This document shows, in pieces, positions 8,409 to 18,373 of a stretch of 64,000 nucleotides of DNA (positions are counted from its first letter, which is position 1; each line of letters begins with the position of its first letter). The notes under the pieces were generated by a model, which was not told the origin of the DNA, ran no database searches, and saw only the letters and a list, made by a program, of their open reading frames with translations. This DNA comes from Lachnospiraceae bacterium (GTDB lineage: Bacteria > Bacillota > Clostridia > Lachnospirales > Lachnospiraceae), in NCBI GenBank assembly GCA_016283575.1, contig JAEEND010000005.1, positions 44,178 through 108,177 of the forward strand. The letters are read 5' to 3'. The position numbers and the translations under genes were made by a program.

Positions 8409-8692
8409 TGAGAATGGAAGAGAATAAAAAACCAAAACAGGCCGTAGCCCTTGAATATGATCCCAATGATGTGGCCCCCAGGGTCATTGCTTCGGGGCAA
8501 GGGTTTATTGCAGAAAAGATCATTGAAAAAGCGGAAGAAGAAAATATTCCCGTTCATAAAGATGAAAAGCTTGCAAAGACTCTTTCAAAGCTCGAAGTAG
8601 GAGATGCAATTCCGCCCGAATTATATGAAATAGTGGCGGAGGTGCTGGTATTTGTGGATGCCATGGATAAAATCAAGGGGAAGATGAAATAG
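8408..8692 (+). CDS. FlhB-like cytoplasmic domain protein (YlqH family)
   Basis: A 94-residue stand-alone version of the C-terminal domain of FlhB. It matches QAVALEYDP, APRVIASGQGFIAEKI and the terminal IPPELYEIVAEVLVFVDAM. The NPTH self-cleavage site of true FlhB is absent (KPKQ in its place), and no membrane domain is present. It follows a FliK-like protein by TAATG overlap; in flagella FliK controls FlhB, so this pair preserves a mini version of that partnership outside any flagellar cluster. Confidence 0.85.
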   Translation: MRMEENKKPKQAVALEYDPNDVAPRVIASGQGFIAEKIIEKAEEENIPVHKDEKLAKTLSKLEVGDAIPPELYEIVAEVLVFVDAMDKIKGKMK

Positions 8693-10270
8693 ATGAATTC
8701 AGGGGAAAAAATAAACAGATTTCTTACAGGTGGTTTGTTAATACTGGTAGCTTTAATATCAGGCTTTTTAACCGTAAATGCCTTCAGATATTCTTATATT
8801 TCCGCACCGACTTACGTAGGTTACAATTGGCCGAGAATCATAGCCGATTCGACTTTTAAGAATTTTTTATTATGTTTGTGCGGCATGATCCTATTTTCTT
8901 TAATTAAATATTTTACGGACAAGTATCCCGATTTTTCGAGGACTTTTTCCGGTGTTTTATTTATTATGACTGCGATCATATACATAATCATCGGTATTAT
9001 CTATGTGAAGAATTCTCCCTATTATCCCTCGGGAGATCAGTTAAATACCACTGCCTGCGCGTATTATAACCTTCAGGGAGATTACATCATGTATTCACCC
9101 CTTGGCTATATAGGTATTTATCCTCAGCAAAAGGGACTTGTTTTTCTTTACGAGATCTTTTTCAGATTATTCGGGCCCTTTAATTATACTCCTGTTTATA
9201 TATTGCATCTGTTTTGCAACATAGGCGCCATGTCCTTATGCTTTATTACCCTTCGTGAGCTTACTAAAGATGCGGCAGTTTTATTTACCTACAATTTTTT
9301 TGCAATTATGTTTTATCCCATGTTTCAATATGCAACATATGCATACGGAGATTTGCTCTCGATATTTTTTACCGCACTTTTATGGTTTTCTCTGGTTAAA
9401 TTTTATAAGAATAAAAAGAAACGGTATTTAATATTGATCGCTTTATCGGCTTACTTTTCTTTTGCCACAAGGGCATCGGCGATAATTGCCATAATTTCAC
9501 TTGTGATAACACTTTTGCTTATTTTCATAAAGGACAAAAAACTAATATATGTATCAGCTTTAATATTAGTAGTTTTCGTGCCCCTGGTTCTTAATACGGC
9601 ATTAAATAAGTATTATGAATATAAATCAGGATATGACTACCATACGGGAGTTCCCGTAACAGCATTCATAGCCATGGGACTGATGGAAACGGACGGTGCC
9701 ATGGGTGTCTATAATAATTACAACCAGAAGGTTTATACTGTTTATGACGGGGATAAAAAGCTTGCATCCGAAGAAGCATCCGCCTATATCGATTCAAGGC
9801 TTGATGAATTTAAAGAGAATCCTCAATATGCCAGGGATTTTTTCCTTGAAAAAGTGCGTATGCAGTGGCTTGAACCCATATACGAGGTTAATACCCATAC
9901 TCATTCTTTTAAGGAGGATGCGCCTCTTTACGGAATATATATGGATATGTATTACGGTTCGTTATTCTATACTATTTTTAAATTCATGAACCGGCATCAG
10001 TCCTTTATGTATTTTTATTTATTTGCTTTTGCGACGATATCGCTTGTAAAGCTGTTTAAAAAGAAGGAAAGCGTGGAACCGTCACTACTGTTTCCGCTCA
10101 TAATGTTTGTCGGGGGATTTTTATTCAGTATTATCTGGGAAGCCAAAGCAAGATACAGTCTTCCTTATGCTTTCTTTTTGATCATATTTATTCCCATGGG
10201 GATGAAGAATATATATGATTTTGCTCGGGATATGGTAAACAAAACTGAATTCATTAAACAAAAACATTGA
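8693..10270 (+). CDS. Polytopic membrane protein, GT-C glycosyltransferase-like
   Basis: A 525-residue protein with about 11-13 hydrophobic helices. The first large loop holds YPSGDQLNTTACAYYN, resembling the acidic GD(E/Q) motif of GT39-like lipid-linked sugar transferases, and aromatic-rich segments follow. A hydrophilic stretch at about 330-420 is probably extracytoplasmic. It starts directly after the ylqH-like stop. The likely role is transfer of a sugar from a polyprenyl-phosphate donor outside the membrane, but substrate and acceptor cannot be read. The fold assignment is moderate. Confidence 0.6.
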   Translation: MNSGEKINRFLTGGLLILVALISGFLTVNAFRYSYISAPTYVGYNWPRIIADSTFKNFLLCLCGMILFSLIKYFTDKYPDFSRTFSGVLFIMTAIIYIIIGIIYVKNSPYYPSGDQLNTTACAYYNLQGDYIMYSPLGYIGIYPQQKGLVFLYEIFFRLFGPFNYTPVYILHLFCNIGAMSLCFITLRELTKDAAVLFTYNFFAIMFYPMFQYATYAYGDLLSIFFTALLWFSLVKFYKNKKKRYLILIALSAYFSFATRASAIIAIISLVITLLLIFIKDKKLIYVSALILVVFVPLVLNTALNKYYEYKSGYDYHTGVPVTAFIAMGLMETDGAMGVYNNYNQKVYTVYDGDKKLASEEASAYIDSRLDEFKENPQYARDFFLEKVRMQWLEPIYEVNTHTHSFKEDAPLYGIYMDMYYGSLFYTIFKFMNRHQSFMYFYLFAFATISLVKLFKKKESVEPSLLFPLIMFVGGFLFSIIWEAKARYSLPYAFFLIIFIPMGMKNIYDFARDMVNKTEFIKQKH

Positions 10271-10625
10271 AAGAGAAAAAAGAAACAAGAGAAAAGTCGG
10301 CGGAGAATATGAAAATATTGCTGCAAATTTCCTGCGAGAGAAAGGCCTGAGTATTTTATACAGGAATTTTTATTCAAGAGCCGGAGAGATCGATATCATA
10401 GCTCTCGATGGAGAAACTTATGTATTTACTGAAGTTAAGTTCAGAAGGAATGAAAGATACGGTTTCCCTGAGGAGAGCGTAAATTTTAAAAAGCAGCAAC
10501 GGATACGGCGGGGCGCCAGAGTTTATCTTTATTTAAATCATATAAATGAAAACGCCGTCAATGTGCGTTTTGATGTGGTAGCGGTGTCTGATTCCGATAT
10601 AAAATGGCTGAAAGCGGCTTTTTGA
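10266..10625 (+). CDS. yraN: UPF0102 (YraN) nuclease-like protein with no standard start codon
   Basis: The frame encodes a clear UPF0102 protein of about 110 conserved residues: NKRKVGGEYENIAANFL, YRNFYSRAGEIDIIA, TYVFTEVKFRRNERYG and the C-terminal VRFDVVAV. The family has a restriction-endonuclease-like fold with E, D and ExK residues, all present. The frame is open from the TAA at 10236, but there is no ATG, GTG or TTG before the conserved region. Candidates are ATT at 10266 (overlapping the upstream stop as ATTGA), CTG at 10245, or TTG at 10267 followed by a -1 shift. No ribosome site is visible. It could be a coupled non-standard start, a sequence error or a decaying gene. Confidence 0.8.
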   Translation: MEREKRNKRKVGGEYENIAANFLREKGLSILYRNFYSRAGEIDIIALDGETYVFTEVKFRRNERYGFPEESVNFKKQQRIRRGARVYLYLNHINENAVNVRFDVVAVSDSDIKWLKAAF

Positions 10626-10710
10626 TGAAATATTAAATAAATTTTAAAAAATTACGAATAATAATCCATTGATTTCACTGATAGGATGGCTCTGAAAATA
10701 GGAGGGATTT

Positions 10711-11403
10711 ATGGCTAATATACTTGTATGCGACGACGATCATGAAATAGTTGATGCTATTGAGATTTATCTTTTACAGGAAGGTTTTGATGTATTTAAA
10801 GCCTATGACGGAATGGAAGCGCTTGAGATACTTAAGAATAACGATATCCAGCTTCTCATTATTGATGTCATGATGCCCAAGCTTGACGGAATACATGCTG
10901 TCATGAAGATAAGAGAGACTTCCAGTATTCCGATCATCATTCTTTCGGCTAAAACTGAGGACTCCGATAAGATCCTCGGATTAAATGTCGGTGCTGACGA
11001 TTATCTTCCGAAGCCCTTCAATCCTCTTGAGCTTGTGGCAAGAGTTAAATCTCAGTTAAGAAGATATACCAAGCTTGGAAATATGGCCCTTGAATCACAG
11101 ACCATTTATTCAGTGGGCGGTCTTGTAATCAATGATGATACCAAGGAAGTTACGGTGGATGATGAGCCCGTAAAGCTTACACCCATTGAATATAATATTC
11201 TTTTACTCCTTGTTAAAAATCAGGGAAGAGTATTTTCAATCGATCAGATCTATGAAAAAATCTGGAATGAACAGGCCTTCGGTGCAGATAATACCGTAGC
11301 GGTTCATATTCGTCATATCAGAGAAAAAATAGAGATCAATCCCAGAGAGCCCCGTTATCTTAAGGTTGTATGGGGAGTTGGTTATAAAGTAGACAAGATG
11401 TAG
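10711..11403 (+). CDS. OmpR/PhoB-family response regulator
   Basis: A 230-residue regulator. The receiver domain (1-120) has the acidic pair DDD near residues 8-10, phospho-acceptor Asp in LLIIDVMMPKLDG, and the Lys in LPKPFNPL. The winged-helix DNA-binding domain (about 130-228) ends LKVVWGVGYKVDKM. GGAGGG precedes the ATG at ideal distance. The histidine kinase begins nine bases after its stop, so they form a two-component pair. The signal and targets cannot be inferred. Confidence 0.95.
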   Translation: MANILVCDDDHEIVDAIEIYLLQEGFDVFKAYDGMEALEILKNNDIQLLIIDVMMPKLDGIHAVMKIRETSSIPIIILSAKTEDSDKILGLNVGADDYLPKPFNPLELVARVKSQLRRYTKLGNMALESQTIYSVGGLVINDDTKEVTVDDEPVKLTPIEYNILLLLVKNQGRVFSIDQIYEKIWNEQAFGADNTVAVHIRHIREKIEINPREPRYLKVVWGVGYKVDKM

Positions 11404-11411
11404 GGATAGCC

Positions 11412-13913
11412 GTGGGAAACAATAAAAAGAAAAGAAAATCCGAAGTAAACAGTGTCGGTTTTTTTACAAAAATCAAAAACAGTCTTTTGGTAAGAAAGTA
11501 TGCGCTTATAGTGTTGCAATCTCTTTTTGCAACACTGATAGGGGTATGCTTTTTTTCTTACAGAGCATCGGGAGTTTTATATATAAATGATGCTTCTGCC
11601 GAGGTAACATCGGAAATCCCCTCTTTGGAACAGCTTCGAGGGGATTATTATGAATCGGAGATATTTAAAAAGAATTTCCTTCATGCGACGGAAAACTTAA
11701 TAAGCTATGTCTATTTCAGAGATGAATTCGAAACAAAGGGTGAGTACGATCCCGAAAAGACCATTGATCTTACGGATTATATATCTGAAAGCGATGCGGA
11801 TAAGTTTGACTATTCGGTTTTATATAATATTGCGGATATGGTTCGCTGGGGACAGGGCGGTATTGAAACAAAATACAGGACCTTCAGTACCATAGAAGAG
11901 TATTATGACTATTTTGAATATGGAAGCACTTTGACCGGCACGGATATCGATAAATTGATGTATGCATCTCCCGGTAAAGTCTATATGCTTAACTGTCTTG
12001 GAGACAGATATGTATCAACGGAAGGCTATACCTTAGGGCATTATGCATCCAATGAAGAAACCTATGACATATTATTAAATGCCTTTATTACGGCTGCCGA
12101 GACCTTATATCACGATCATACTCTTTATTTATCCTATAAAGAAAACTATGACACTGAAAAGACCAATATGCGATATGCATATACCGGAGGCTCAGGTTCC
12201 TTTAAAACATTTTACACCAATGTTGACGGCATAACCGACAAGTCTTCTCCCGAGAAAAAGAGAGATACCTTTAAGGGTATGGGTAAATATCTTTATTATT
12301 CTCAGAAGAGTCTGGACTTTTTAAATAATACGCCTCTTGAGTACGGTGAAATCAAGGATTATATCAATAGTAGATTCATTGATTTTAAAAGCGATGCGGA
12401 ATTCTGGATCGCCCTTGATACGGAATTCCCCGTAGATGATGTTTTTGCATCCAATTACAGGGCTTTTAAGAATACAGCCGCATACATTCCCTGGCTTGTG
12501 CTTGTAGGCGCTCTTTCTCTTATCGGATTTGTGGGACTGTTTTTTGGAATAATCCTGAATGAAAAGAAGAGATATGAAACTGAAGATCACGAGAAGAGCT
12601 TAACCGATTTTGACAGACTTCCCATAGAAGTATCCCTGTTATTCTTTATATTGATGGTATTTATCCTGATAATCAGTGAGACCATGCTGGTATGGAATCT
12701 GTCCATATTTATGTCGGATACTTCCTTTAACCTTCCGTCCATAATGCTTCTTTTCGTGGATATGATCATACTCCTTTCTTTCTTTTACGGTTATGTAAAG
12801 AGAGTTATATATAAGAACTTCTGGGAGCAGAGTATTACATCACTTATCGCGCCTTTCTTTAAAAGGTACTATGACAGGATGAAGAAGAGGTGGTGGTTCT
12901 TTTACGATGATTCCAATATCATCGTAAGAACCTGGGTTACCTATTTATTGTTCCTTGTATTTAATGCATTCTGGGCGCTTATGCTGTTTTTCAGCAATCA
13001 TCCCATTATCTCTTTTATCGTGCTGTTTGTCCTCGATATGGCAGTGGGATTTTTAATGTCCGAAAGAAACCGTCAGAGAAGAGATATTGTCGCAGGCATC
13101 CACAAGATCAATAACGGTGATTACGATTACCAGATAGAATTAAAGAAAATGCACGGAGAAAACCTGGCTTTGGCCGATGCCGTTAATGATATCGGACGAG
13201 GCATAAAGGATGCGGTTGATATTTCCATTAAGGATGAAAAGCTTAAAGCGAGCCTTATTACCAACGTATCCCATGATATAAAGACACCTTTAACATCCAT
13301 CATCAATTATGTGGATCTTCTTAAGAGGGAAAATATTGATGATGAAAAGGTAAAGAAATATATTGCGGTTCTTGATGAAAAGAGTCAGCGTCTTAAGACA
13401 CTTACCTTTGATCTGGTGGAAGCAAGCAAGATTTCCTCGGGAAATATTACCATGGAATTTGCAAGGCTTAATTTTATCGAACTCATAAGCCAGTCCATGG
13501 GTGAATTTGAAGAAAAATTTGCGGAACGCGGTCTTACTGTTGTGACCGATATTCCCAAGACTCCGGTATTTATAATGGCTGACCCCGGCAGACTTTGGCG
13601 TGTTATCGAAAATCTTTTTAATAATATTTTCAAATATGCGCTGGAAAATACACGAGTTTATCTTGATTTAACACTTGATACGGATAATAATGTTACAATG
13701 TCTGTTAAGAACATTTCCAAACAGCAATTAAACATTCCGGCGGAGGAGTTGACGGAAAGATTTATCCGAGGCGACGTATCAAGAAGTACGGAAGGGTCCG
13801 GCCTGGGACTTTCCATTGCCAAGAACCTTACAATACTTCAAAACGGAGAGTTCAATATCTTCCTGGAAGGAGATCTGTTTAAGGTTTCAATTACTTTCCC
13901 GACGGTGGAATGA
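11412..13913 (+). CDS. Sensor histidine kinase (partner of 10711)
   Basis: An 833-residue membrane kinase. One helix at about 29-50 is followed by a large extracytoplasmic domain (about 55-355) and then five helices between about 360 and 545. A HAMP-like linker (HKINNGDYDYQI) leads to HisKA with the phospho-His in NVSHDIKTPLTSIINYV, the N box NLFNNIFKYA and G2 GSGLGLSIAKNL, all intact. The start is GTG at 11412; no ATG lies nearby in frame. The five-helix block between sensor and kinase is more than a simple two-helix sensor and may sense within the membrane. The stop overlaps the next ATG (ATGA). Confidence 0.92.
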   Translation: MGNNKKKRKSEVNSVGFFTKIKNSLLVRKYALIVLQSLFATLIGVCFFSYRASGVLYINDASAEVTSEIPSLEQLRGDYYESEIFKKNFLHATENLISYVYFRDEFETKGEYDPEKTIDLTDYISESDADKFDYSVLYNIADMVRWGQGGIETKYRTFSTIEEYYDYFEYGSTLTGTDIDKLMYASPGKVYMLNCLGDRYVSTEGYTLGHYASNEETYDILLNAFITAAETLYHDHTLYLSYKENYDTEKTNMRYAYTGGSGSFKTFYTNVDGITDKSSPEKKRDTFKGMGKYLYYSQKSLDFLNNTPLEYGEIKDYINSRFIDFKSDAEFWIALDTEFPVDDVFASNYRAFKNTAAYIPWLVLVGALSLIGFVGLFFGIILNEKKRYETEDHEKSLTDFDRLPIEVSLLFFILMVFILIISETMLVWNLSIFMSDTSFNLPSIMLLFVDMIILLSFFYGYVKRVIYKNFWEQSITSLIAPFFKRYYDRMKKRWWFFYDDSNIIVRTWVTYLLFLVFNAFWALMLFFSNHPIISFIVLFVLDMAVGFLMSERNRQRRDIVAGIHKINNGDYDYQIELKKMHGENLALADAVNDIGRGIKDAVDISIKDEKLKASLITNVSHDIKTPLTSIINYVDLLKRENIDDEKVKKYIAVLDEKSQRLKTLTFDLVEASKISSGNITMEFARLNFIELISQSMGEFEEKFAERGLTVVTDIPKTPVFIMADPGRLWRVIENLFNNIFKYALENTRVYLDLTLDTDNNVTMSVKNISKQQLNIPAEELTERFIRGDVSRSTEGSGLGLSIAKNLTILQNGEFNIFLEGDLFKVSITFPTVE

Positions 13914-15277
13914 TCAGGAGTACTATTTTGGCCAATAATTTAAACAAAGAAAATGCAAATCATATTATTAAAAATGTAATACCCGGTTCTTTTGCCTACA
14001 AAGCGGGATTAAAACCCGGCGACGAGCTCATCTCAATCAACGGTGAGCCCATTGTTGATATTTTTGACTATAGATACAATATACTTTCCAAAAAGCTTGA
14101 TATTGTCGTAAAAAGAAACGGTGAGGAGCTTTCGGTAGTTCTTTTTAAGGATTCCGACGATTCCGACCCGGGTCTTGAATTTGAAGGCGGTATTATGGAC
14201 GAATACAGAAGGTGCAAGAATAACTGTATTTTCTGTTTCATTGACCAGATGCCTCCAGGAATGAGAAAGACCCTTTACTTTAAAGACGATGATTCAAGAC
14301 TTTCTTTTTTACAGGGTAATTATGTGACTCTTACCAATTTGAGTGAAGCGGATGTGGAGAGGATCATTCGTTTCAGAATGGAGCCCATAAATATCTCTTT
14401 TCAGACTACCAATCCTGAACTTCGATGCAAAATGCTGAATAACCGCTTCGCGGGAGAATCCCTTAAGATCGTGGACCGTTTTTATGAAAATGAGATTGTA
14501 ATGAACGGTCAGATAGTATTATGTAAGGGTGTAAATGACGGTGAAGAGTTACGTCGAAGCATTGAAGATCTGATGAAATATCTTCCGTATCTTGAAAGCG
14601 TTTCCGTAGTGCCCGTGGGCTTATCAAAATACCGCGACGGCTTATATCCGTTAGAATCCTTTACAAAAGAAGATGCCATTGAAGTCATCGATATGGTCGA
14701 ACATTATCAGAAGATCACCTATGAACAGTATGGGCTTCATTTTATCCATGCAAGTGATGAATGGTATATTCTTGCAGGTCGTGAAATGCCTGAAGAAGAA
14801 AGGTATGACGGATACTTACAGCTTGAAAACGGCGTCGGTATGATCAGATTATTATGCGACGAATTTGATAATGCCTTTAATTCTTTTAAACCAAGCTTAC
14901 TGAGAAAACTGTTTTTAAAGCATGAAGCCACTTTGGTCACGGGAAAGCTTGCATATCCCATCATGAAGCGATTTGCGGATATGGTCATGAATTCTTATCC
15001 CAAGGTAAAAATTGATGTGGTTGCCATCACCAACAACTTCTTTGGTGAAAAGATCACTGTCTCGGGACTTCTTACGGCTCAGGATATAATAGCCCAGTTA
15101 AAGGAAAGAGGCTATTATAAAACCGTAATGCTTCCGAACAATGTCTTAAAGGCGGACGAAGATATATTCTTAGATGACTTAAGCCTTAAAGAGTTCGAGG
15201 ATTCTTTACAAGTAAAGACCTGCGTTGTAAAATCAAGCGGTCAAGAATTATTATATGCAATGCTGGGATTAATCTAG
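13910..15277 (+). CDS. DUF512 protein with PDZ and radical-SAM-like cysteine motif
   Basis: A 455-residue protein of the DUF512 family. A PDZ-like domain (about 20-80, IIKNVIPGSFAYKAGLKPGDE) precedes a cysteine cluster CKNNCIFC (CxxxCxxC, about residues 102-109), as in radical-SAM enzymes that hold a 4Fe-4S cluster. FIDQMPPGMRKTLYFKDDD is characteristic of the family. Its function is unknown. It is conserved next to der in clostridia, as here, 36 bases upstream. It overlaps the kinase stop, so it may belong to the same message. Confidence 0.88.
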   Translation: MIRSTILANNLNKENANHIIKNVIPGSFAYKAGLKPGDELISINGEPIVDIFDYRYNILSKKLDIVVKRNGEELSVVLFKDSDDSDPGLEFEGGIMDEYRRCKNNCIFCFIDQMPPGMRKTLYFKDDDSRLSFLQGNYVTLTNLSEADVERIIRFRMEPINISFQTTNPELRCKMLNNRFAGESLKIVDRFYENEIVMNGQIVLCKGVNDGEELRRSIEDLMKYLPYLESVSVVPVGLSKYRDGLYPLESFTKEDAIEVIDMVEHYQKITYEQYGLHFIHASDEWYILAGREMPEEERYDGYLQLENGVGMIRLLCDEFDNAFNSFKPSLLRKLFLKHEATLVTGKLAYPIMKRFADMVMNSYPKVKIDVVAITNNFFGEKITVSGLLTAQDIIAQLKERGYYKTVMLPNNVLKADEDIFLDDLSLKEFEDSLQVKTCVVKSSGQELLYAMLGLI

Positions 15278-15313
15278 TATAATTTGATTAAGATTAAGTA
15301 AATGAGGATAGAT

Positions 15314-16648
15314 ATGTCAAATAAAAGAAAGCCCATAGTGGCAGTGGTGGGGCGCCCCAATGTAGGTAAATCCACATTGTTCAATGCCCTCGCCGGAGAA
15401 ATGATCTCAATAGTAAAGGATACCCCCGGTGTTACAAGAGACAGAATATATGTTGATGTAAACTGGCTTGATTATTCATTTACTCTTGTTGATACAGGCG
15501 GTATCGAACCTGACAGTAATGATGTCATCCTTAAACAGATGCGTGAGCAGGCGGAAATGGCAATCGAAACAGCGGATGTCATTCTTTTTATGGTGGATGT
15601 AAAGCAGGGTCTTGTTGATTCCGATCAGAGAGTCTGTGATATGCTTCGCCGTTCCGGTAAGCCCGTATTACTGGTTGTCAACAAAGTGGATGACTTTAAT
15701 AAATATATGCCCGATGTTTATGAGTTTTATAATCTCGGCATCGGCGATCCTTATCCCATTTCTTCGGTTAACAGACTGGGATTCGGCGATTTTCTTGATG
15801 AAGTTGTTAAGAATTTTAAGATCGACCCAAATTCCGATGAAGAAGATGACAGGATCAAGGTTGCCGTGATCGGTAAACCAAATGTCGGTAAGAGTTCACT
15901 TATTAATAAGATTCTCGGTGAAAACAGGCTTATTGTTTCCGATATTGCCGGAACCACAAGAGATGCCGTAGATACTGATGTGATCTATGAAGGCAAGGAA
16001 TATGTATTCATCGATACAGCCGGTGTCCGTCGTAAAAAGAAGATTCATGAAGATTTAGAGCATTATATGATAGTAAGAACCGTAAGTGCCGTTGAAAGAG
16101 CGGATGTATGTGTTCTTATGATCGATGCAAAAGAAGGCGTTACCGAACAGGATGCCAAAGTTGCGGGAATTGCCCATGACCGTGGCAAAGCCATTGTGGT
16201 TGCTGTTAATAAGTGGGATGATGTTGAGAAAGACGATAAGACTATTTATCGATTTACTGAAAATGTGCGAAATGTCCTTTCATTTATGCAATATGCGGAG
16301 ATCATATTTATTTCCGCAAAGACGGGACAGCGTATCAATAAGCTTTTTGAGACGATAGATGCCGTATATGAAAATCATAACATGAGAGTCGGCACCGGCG
16401 TTCTCAATGAGATCATGACCAAGGCAGTTGCCATGCAGCAGCCTCCCACGGATAAGGGTAAGAGACTTAAGTTATTTTATATTACCCAGGCATCCGTTAA
16501 GCCTCCCACATTTGTTATCTTTGTAAATGACAAGCAGCTTATGCATTTCTCATATACAAGATATATTGAGAATCAGATACGAGAGACTTTTGGATTTAAA
16601 GGAACACCCCTTCATTTCATCATAAGGGAGCGAAAGGAAGATAAGTAA
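15314..16648 (+). CDS. der: Ribosome biogenesis GTPase Der (EngA)
   Basis: A 444-residue GTPase with two G domains in tandem, needed for 50S assembly. P-loops are GRPNVGKST (domain 1) and GKPNVGKSS (domain 2), with DTGGIE and DTAGVRRK switch II motifs and NKVDD and NKWDD guanine motifs. The C-terminal KH-like domain ends in RERKEDK. ATG 15314 is chosen over ATG 15302 because GAGG at 15304-15307 is six bases upstream. Confidence 0.97.
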   Translation: MSNKRKPIVAVVGRPNVGKSTLFNALAGEMISIVKDTPGVTRDRIYVDVNWLDYSFTLVDTGGIEPDSNDVILKQMREQAEMAIETADVILFMVDVKQGLVDSDQRVCDMLRRSGKPVLLVVNKVDDFNKYMPDVYEFYNLGIGDPYPISSVNRLGFGDFLDEVVKNFKIDPNSDEEDDRIKVAVIGKPNVGKSSLINKILGENRLIVSDIAGTTRDAVDTDVIYEGKEYVFIDTAGVRRKKKIHEDLEHYMIVRTVSAVERADVCVLMIDAKEGVTEQDAKVAGIAHDRGKAIVVAVNKWDDVEKDDKTIYRFTENVRNVLSFMQYAEIIFISAKTGQRINKLFETIDAVYENHNMRVGTGVLNEIMTKAVAMQQPPTDKGKRLKLFYITQASVKPPTFVIFVNDKQLMHFSYTRYIENQIRETFGFKGTPLHFIIRERKEDK

Positions 16649-16650
16649 AA

Positions 16651-17298
16651 ATGGTACGGGTTTTATGCATTGTAATAGGGTATCTTTTCGGGATGATACA
16701 GACATCCTTCATCCTTGGAAAAATAAAGGGTATTGATATCAGAGAACATGGAAGCGGAAACGCAGGCACCACCAATACTTTAAGAGTACTCGGTAAAAAA
16801 GCCGGCCTCATTGTTTTCGTCGGGGATCTTTTAAAGTCCATCATAGCCCTTACTTTAGTGAGATTTCTGATCACGCCTTCATATCCTGAAATTAAATATT
16901 TGCTTTTATTTTATACAGGATTCGGCGCGGTGATCGGTCATAACTTTCCTTTCTATCTTAAATTTAAAGGAGGAAAGGGTATTGCAGCCACAGGCGGCAT
17001 GATACTTTCACTGCACTGGATATTTGTCCCCTTTGGATTGTTTTTCTTTTTCGGAACCTTTTTCCTGACTCATTATGTGTCTCTTGGTTCCCTGATACTA
17101 TATTTAACCTTCTTTATTGAGGTTGTATTATTCGGTCAGATGGGTATTTTCGAAGCCACTCAGCCGGTACTTTATGAAATATACGCAGTATGCTTTGTCA
17201 TGATGGCAATGGCATATTGGAAACATAAAGATAATATTGTGCGTCTTCTTCATCACGAAGAAAGAAAGACTTATTTAACAAAAAAGAACGAAATTTAG
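16651..17298 (+). CDS. plsY: Acyl-phosphate:glycerol-3-phosphate acyltransferase PlsY
   Basis: A 215-residue integral membrane enzyme that makes lysophosphatidic acid from acyl-phosphate and glycerol-3-phosphate. The conserved loops are GSGNAGTTNTLR, the glycine-rich GHNFPFYLKFKGGKGIAA and a C-terminal KHKDNI segment; about five membrane helices are visible. It is followed at 17308 by gpsA, which supplies its substrate, a common pairing. Confidence 0.96.
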   Translation: MVRVLCIVIGYLFGMIQTSFILGKIKGIDIREHGSGNAGTTNTLRVLGKKAGLIVFVGDLLKSIIALTLVRFLITPSYPEIKYLLLFYTGFGAVIGHNFPFYLKFKGGKGIAATGGMILSLHWIFVPFGLFFFFGTFFLTHYVSLGSLILYLTFFIEVVLFGQMGIFEATQPVLYEIYAVCFVMMAMAYWKHKDNIVRLLHHEERKTYLTKKNEI

Positions 17299-17307
17299 GA
17301 GAAGAGT

Positions 17308-18330
17308 ATGAAAAAAATCGGTATTATCGGCGCAGGTTCCTGGGGAATAGCTTTGGCAGCGCTTTTAGAAGAAAACGGACATGATGTTACTGTCTGGTCC
17401 AAATTTGAAGATGAAGTAAACATGTTAAAAGAAAACCACGAACATGTGACCAAGCTTCCGGGTGTTAAGTTATCTGAAAAGATAAAGCTTACCACCGATT
17501 TAAAGGGCACCATCGAATCTTGTGAGATCCTCGTAATGGCAGTTCCTTCTCAGTTTACAAGATCTACTTCCCATATGATGAAAGAATTTGTTAAGGATGG
17601 TCAGATCATTGTTAATGTTTCAAAAGGTATTGAAGATGTGACCTATAAGACTCTTTCCGAAATCATAGAAGAAGAGATACCAAATGCGGAAGTTGCTGTT
17701 ATGTGCGGACCTTCCCATGCAGAAGAAGTGGGAAGAAAGATCCCCACTACAATAGTTGTGGGTTCTCATAAGAGAAGCATTGCGGAGACTCTTCAGAATG
17801 TATTTATGAATGATGTATTCAGAGTTTATACTTCTCCGGATGTTCTCGGCATGGAAGTGGGCTCTGCTCTTAAAAACGTCATCGCCCTTGCTGCCGGTAT
17901 GTGTGACGGTCTTGGTTACGGAGATAATTCCAAGGCTGCTTTGATCACAAGAGGTATAGCAGAAATATCAAGACTTGGGATCGCTATGGGCGGTAAGGCC
18001 GAAACCTTCTTTGGATTAACAGGTATCGGAGATCTTATAGTAACCTGTCAGAGTAAGCACTCAAGAAACCGAAAGGCCGGAGAACTTATTGGACAGGGAA
18101 AAACCATGCAGGAAGCCATGGATGAAGTAAAGATGGTTGTTGAAGGTGTTTATTCCACAAAGGCTGCCATCGGTCTTGCCAAGAAATACAATGTTGAATT
18201 ACCTATTATTGAACAGGTTAACGCCATTCTTTTCGAAGGAAAGGATGCCCGTTCAGCCGTAAACGAACTGATGCTCAGAGACAAAAAGATTGAGATAGAA
18301 TGTTCCTTTCCGGAACATACTAACGACTGA
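17308..18330 (+). CDS. gpsA: Glycerol-3-phosphate dehydrogenase [NAD(P)+]
   Basis: A 340-residue enzyme reducing dihydroxyacetone phosphate to sn-glycerol-3-phosphate for phospholipid synthesis. The Rossmann motif is GIIGAGSWGIALA at the N-terminus; the catalytic Lys region is VGSALKNVIALAAGMCDGLGYGDNSKAAL and the substrate Arg region is KHSRNRKAGE. GGAG precedes the ATG. The C-terminus (IEIECSFPEHTND) is family-like in length. It is functionally paired with plsY. Confidence 0.97.
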   Translation: MKKIGIIGAGSWGIALAALLEENGHDVTVWSKFEDEVNMLKENHEHVTKLPGVKLSEKIKLTTDLKGTIESCEILVMAVPSQFTRSTSHMMKEFVKDGQIIVNVSKGIEDVTYKTLSEIIEEEIPNAEVAVMCGPSHAEEVGRKIPTTIVVGSHKRSIAETLQNVFMNDVFRVYTSPDVLGMEVGSALKNVIALAAGMCDGLGYGDNSKAALITRGIAEISRLGIAMGGKAETFFGLTGIGDLIVTCQSKHSRNRKAGELIGQGKTMQEAMDEVKMVVEGVYSTKAAIGLAKKYNVELPIIEQVNAILFEGKDARSAVNELMLRDKKIEIECSFPEHTND

Positions 18331-18373
18331 TAATAAAGCATGAAGTTGATTATTATCAAGATGGGAGAATACT

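Noticed and set aside
10275..10281. Programmed -1 frameshift at AAAAAAG to make YraN
   Set aside because: The codon phase is wrong for a classic slippery heptamer and no stimulatory structure is evident; kept only as one explanation.
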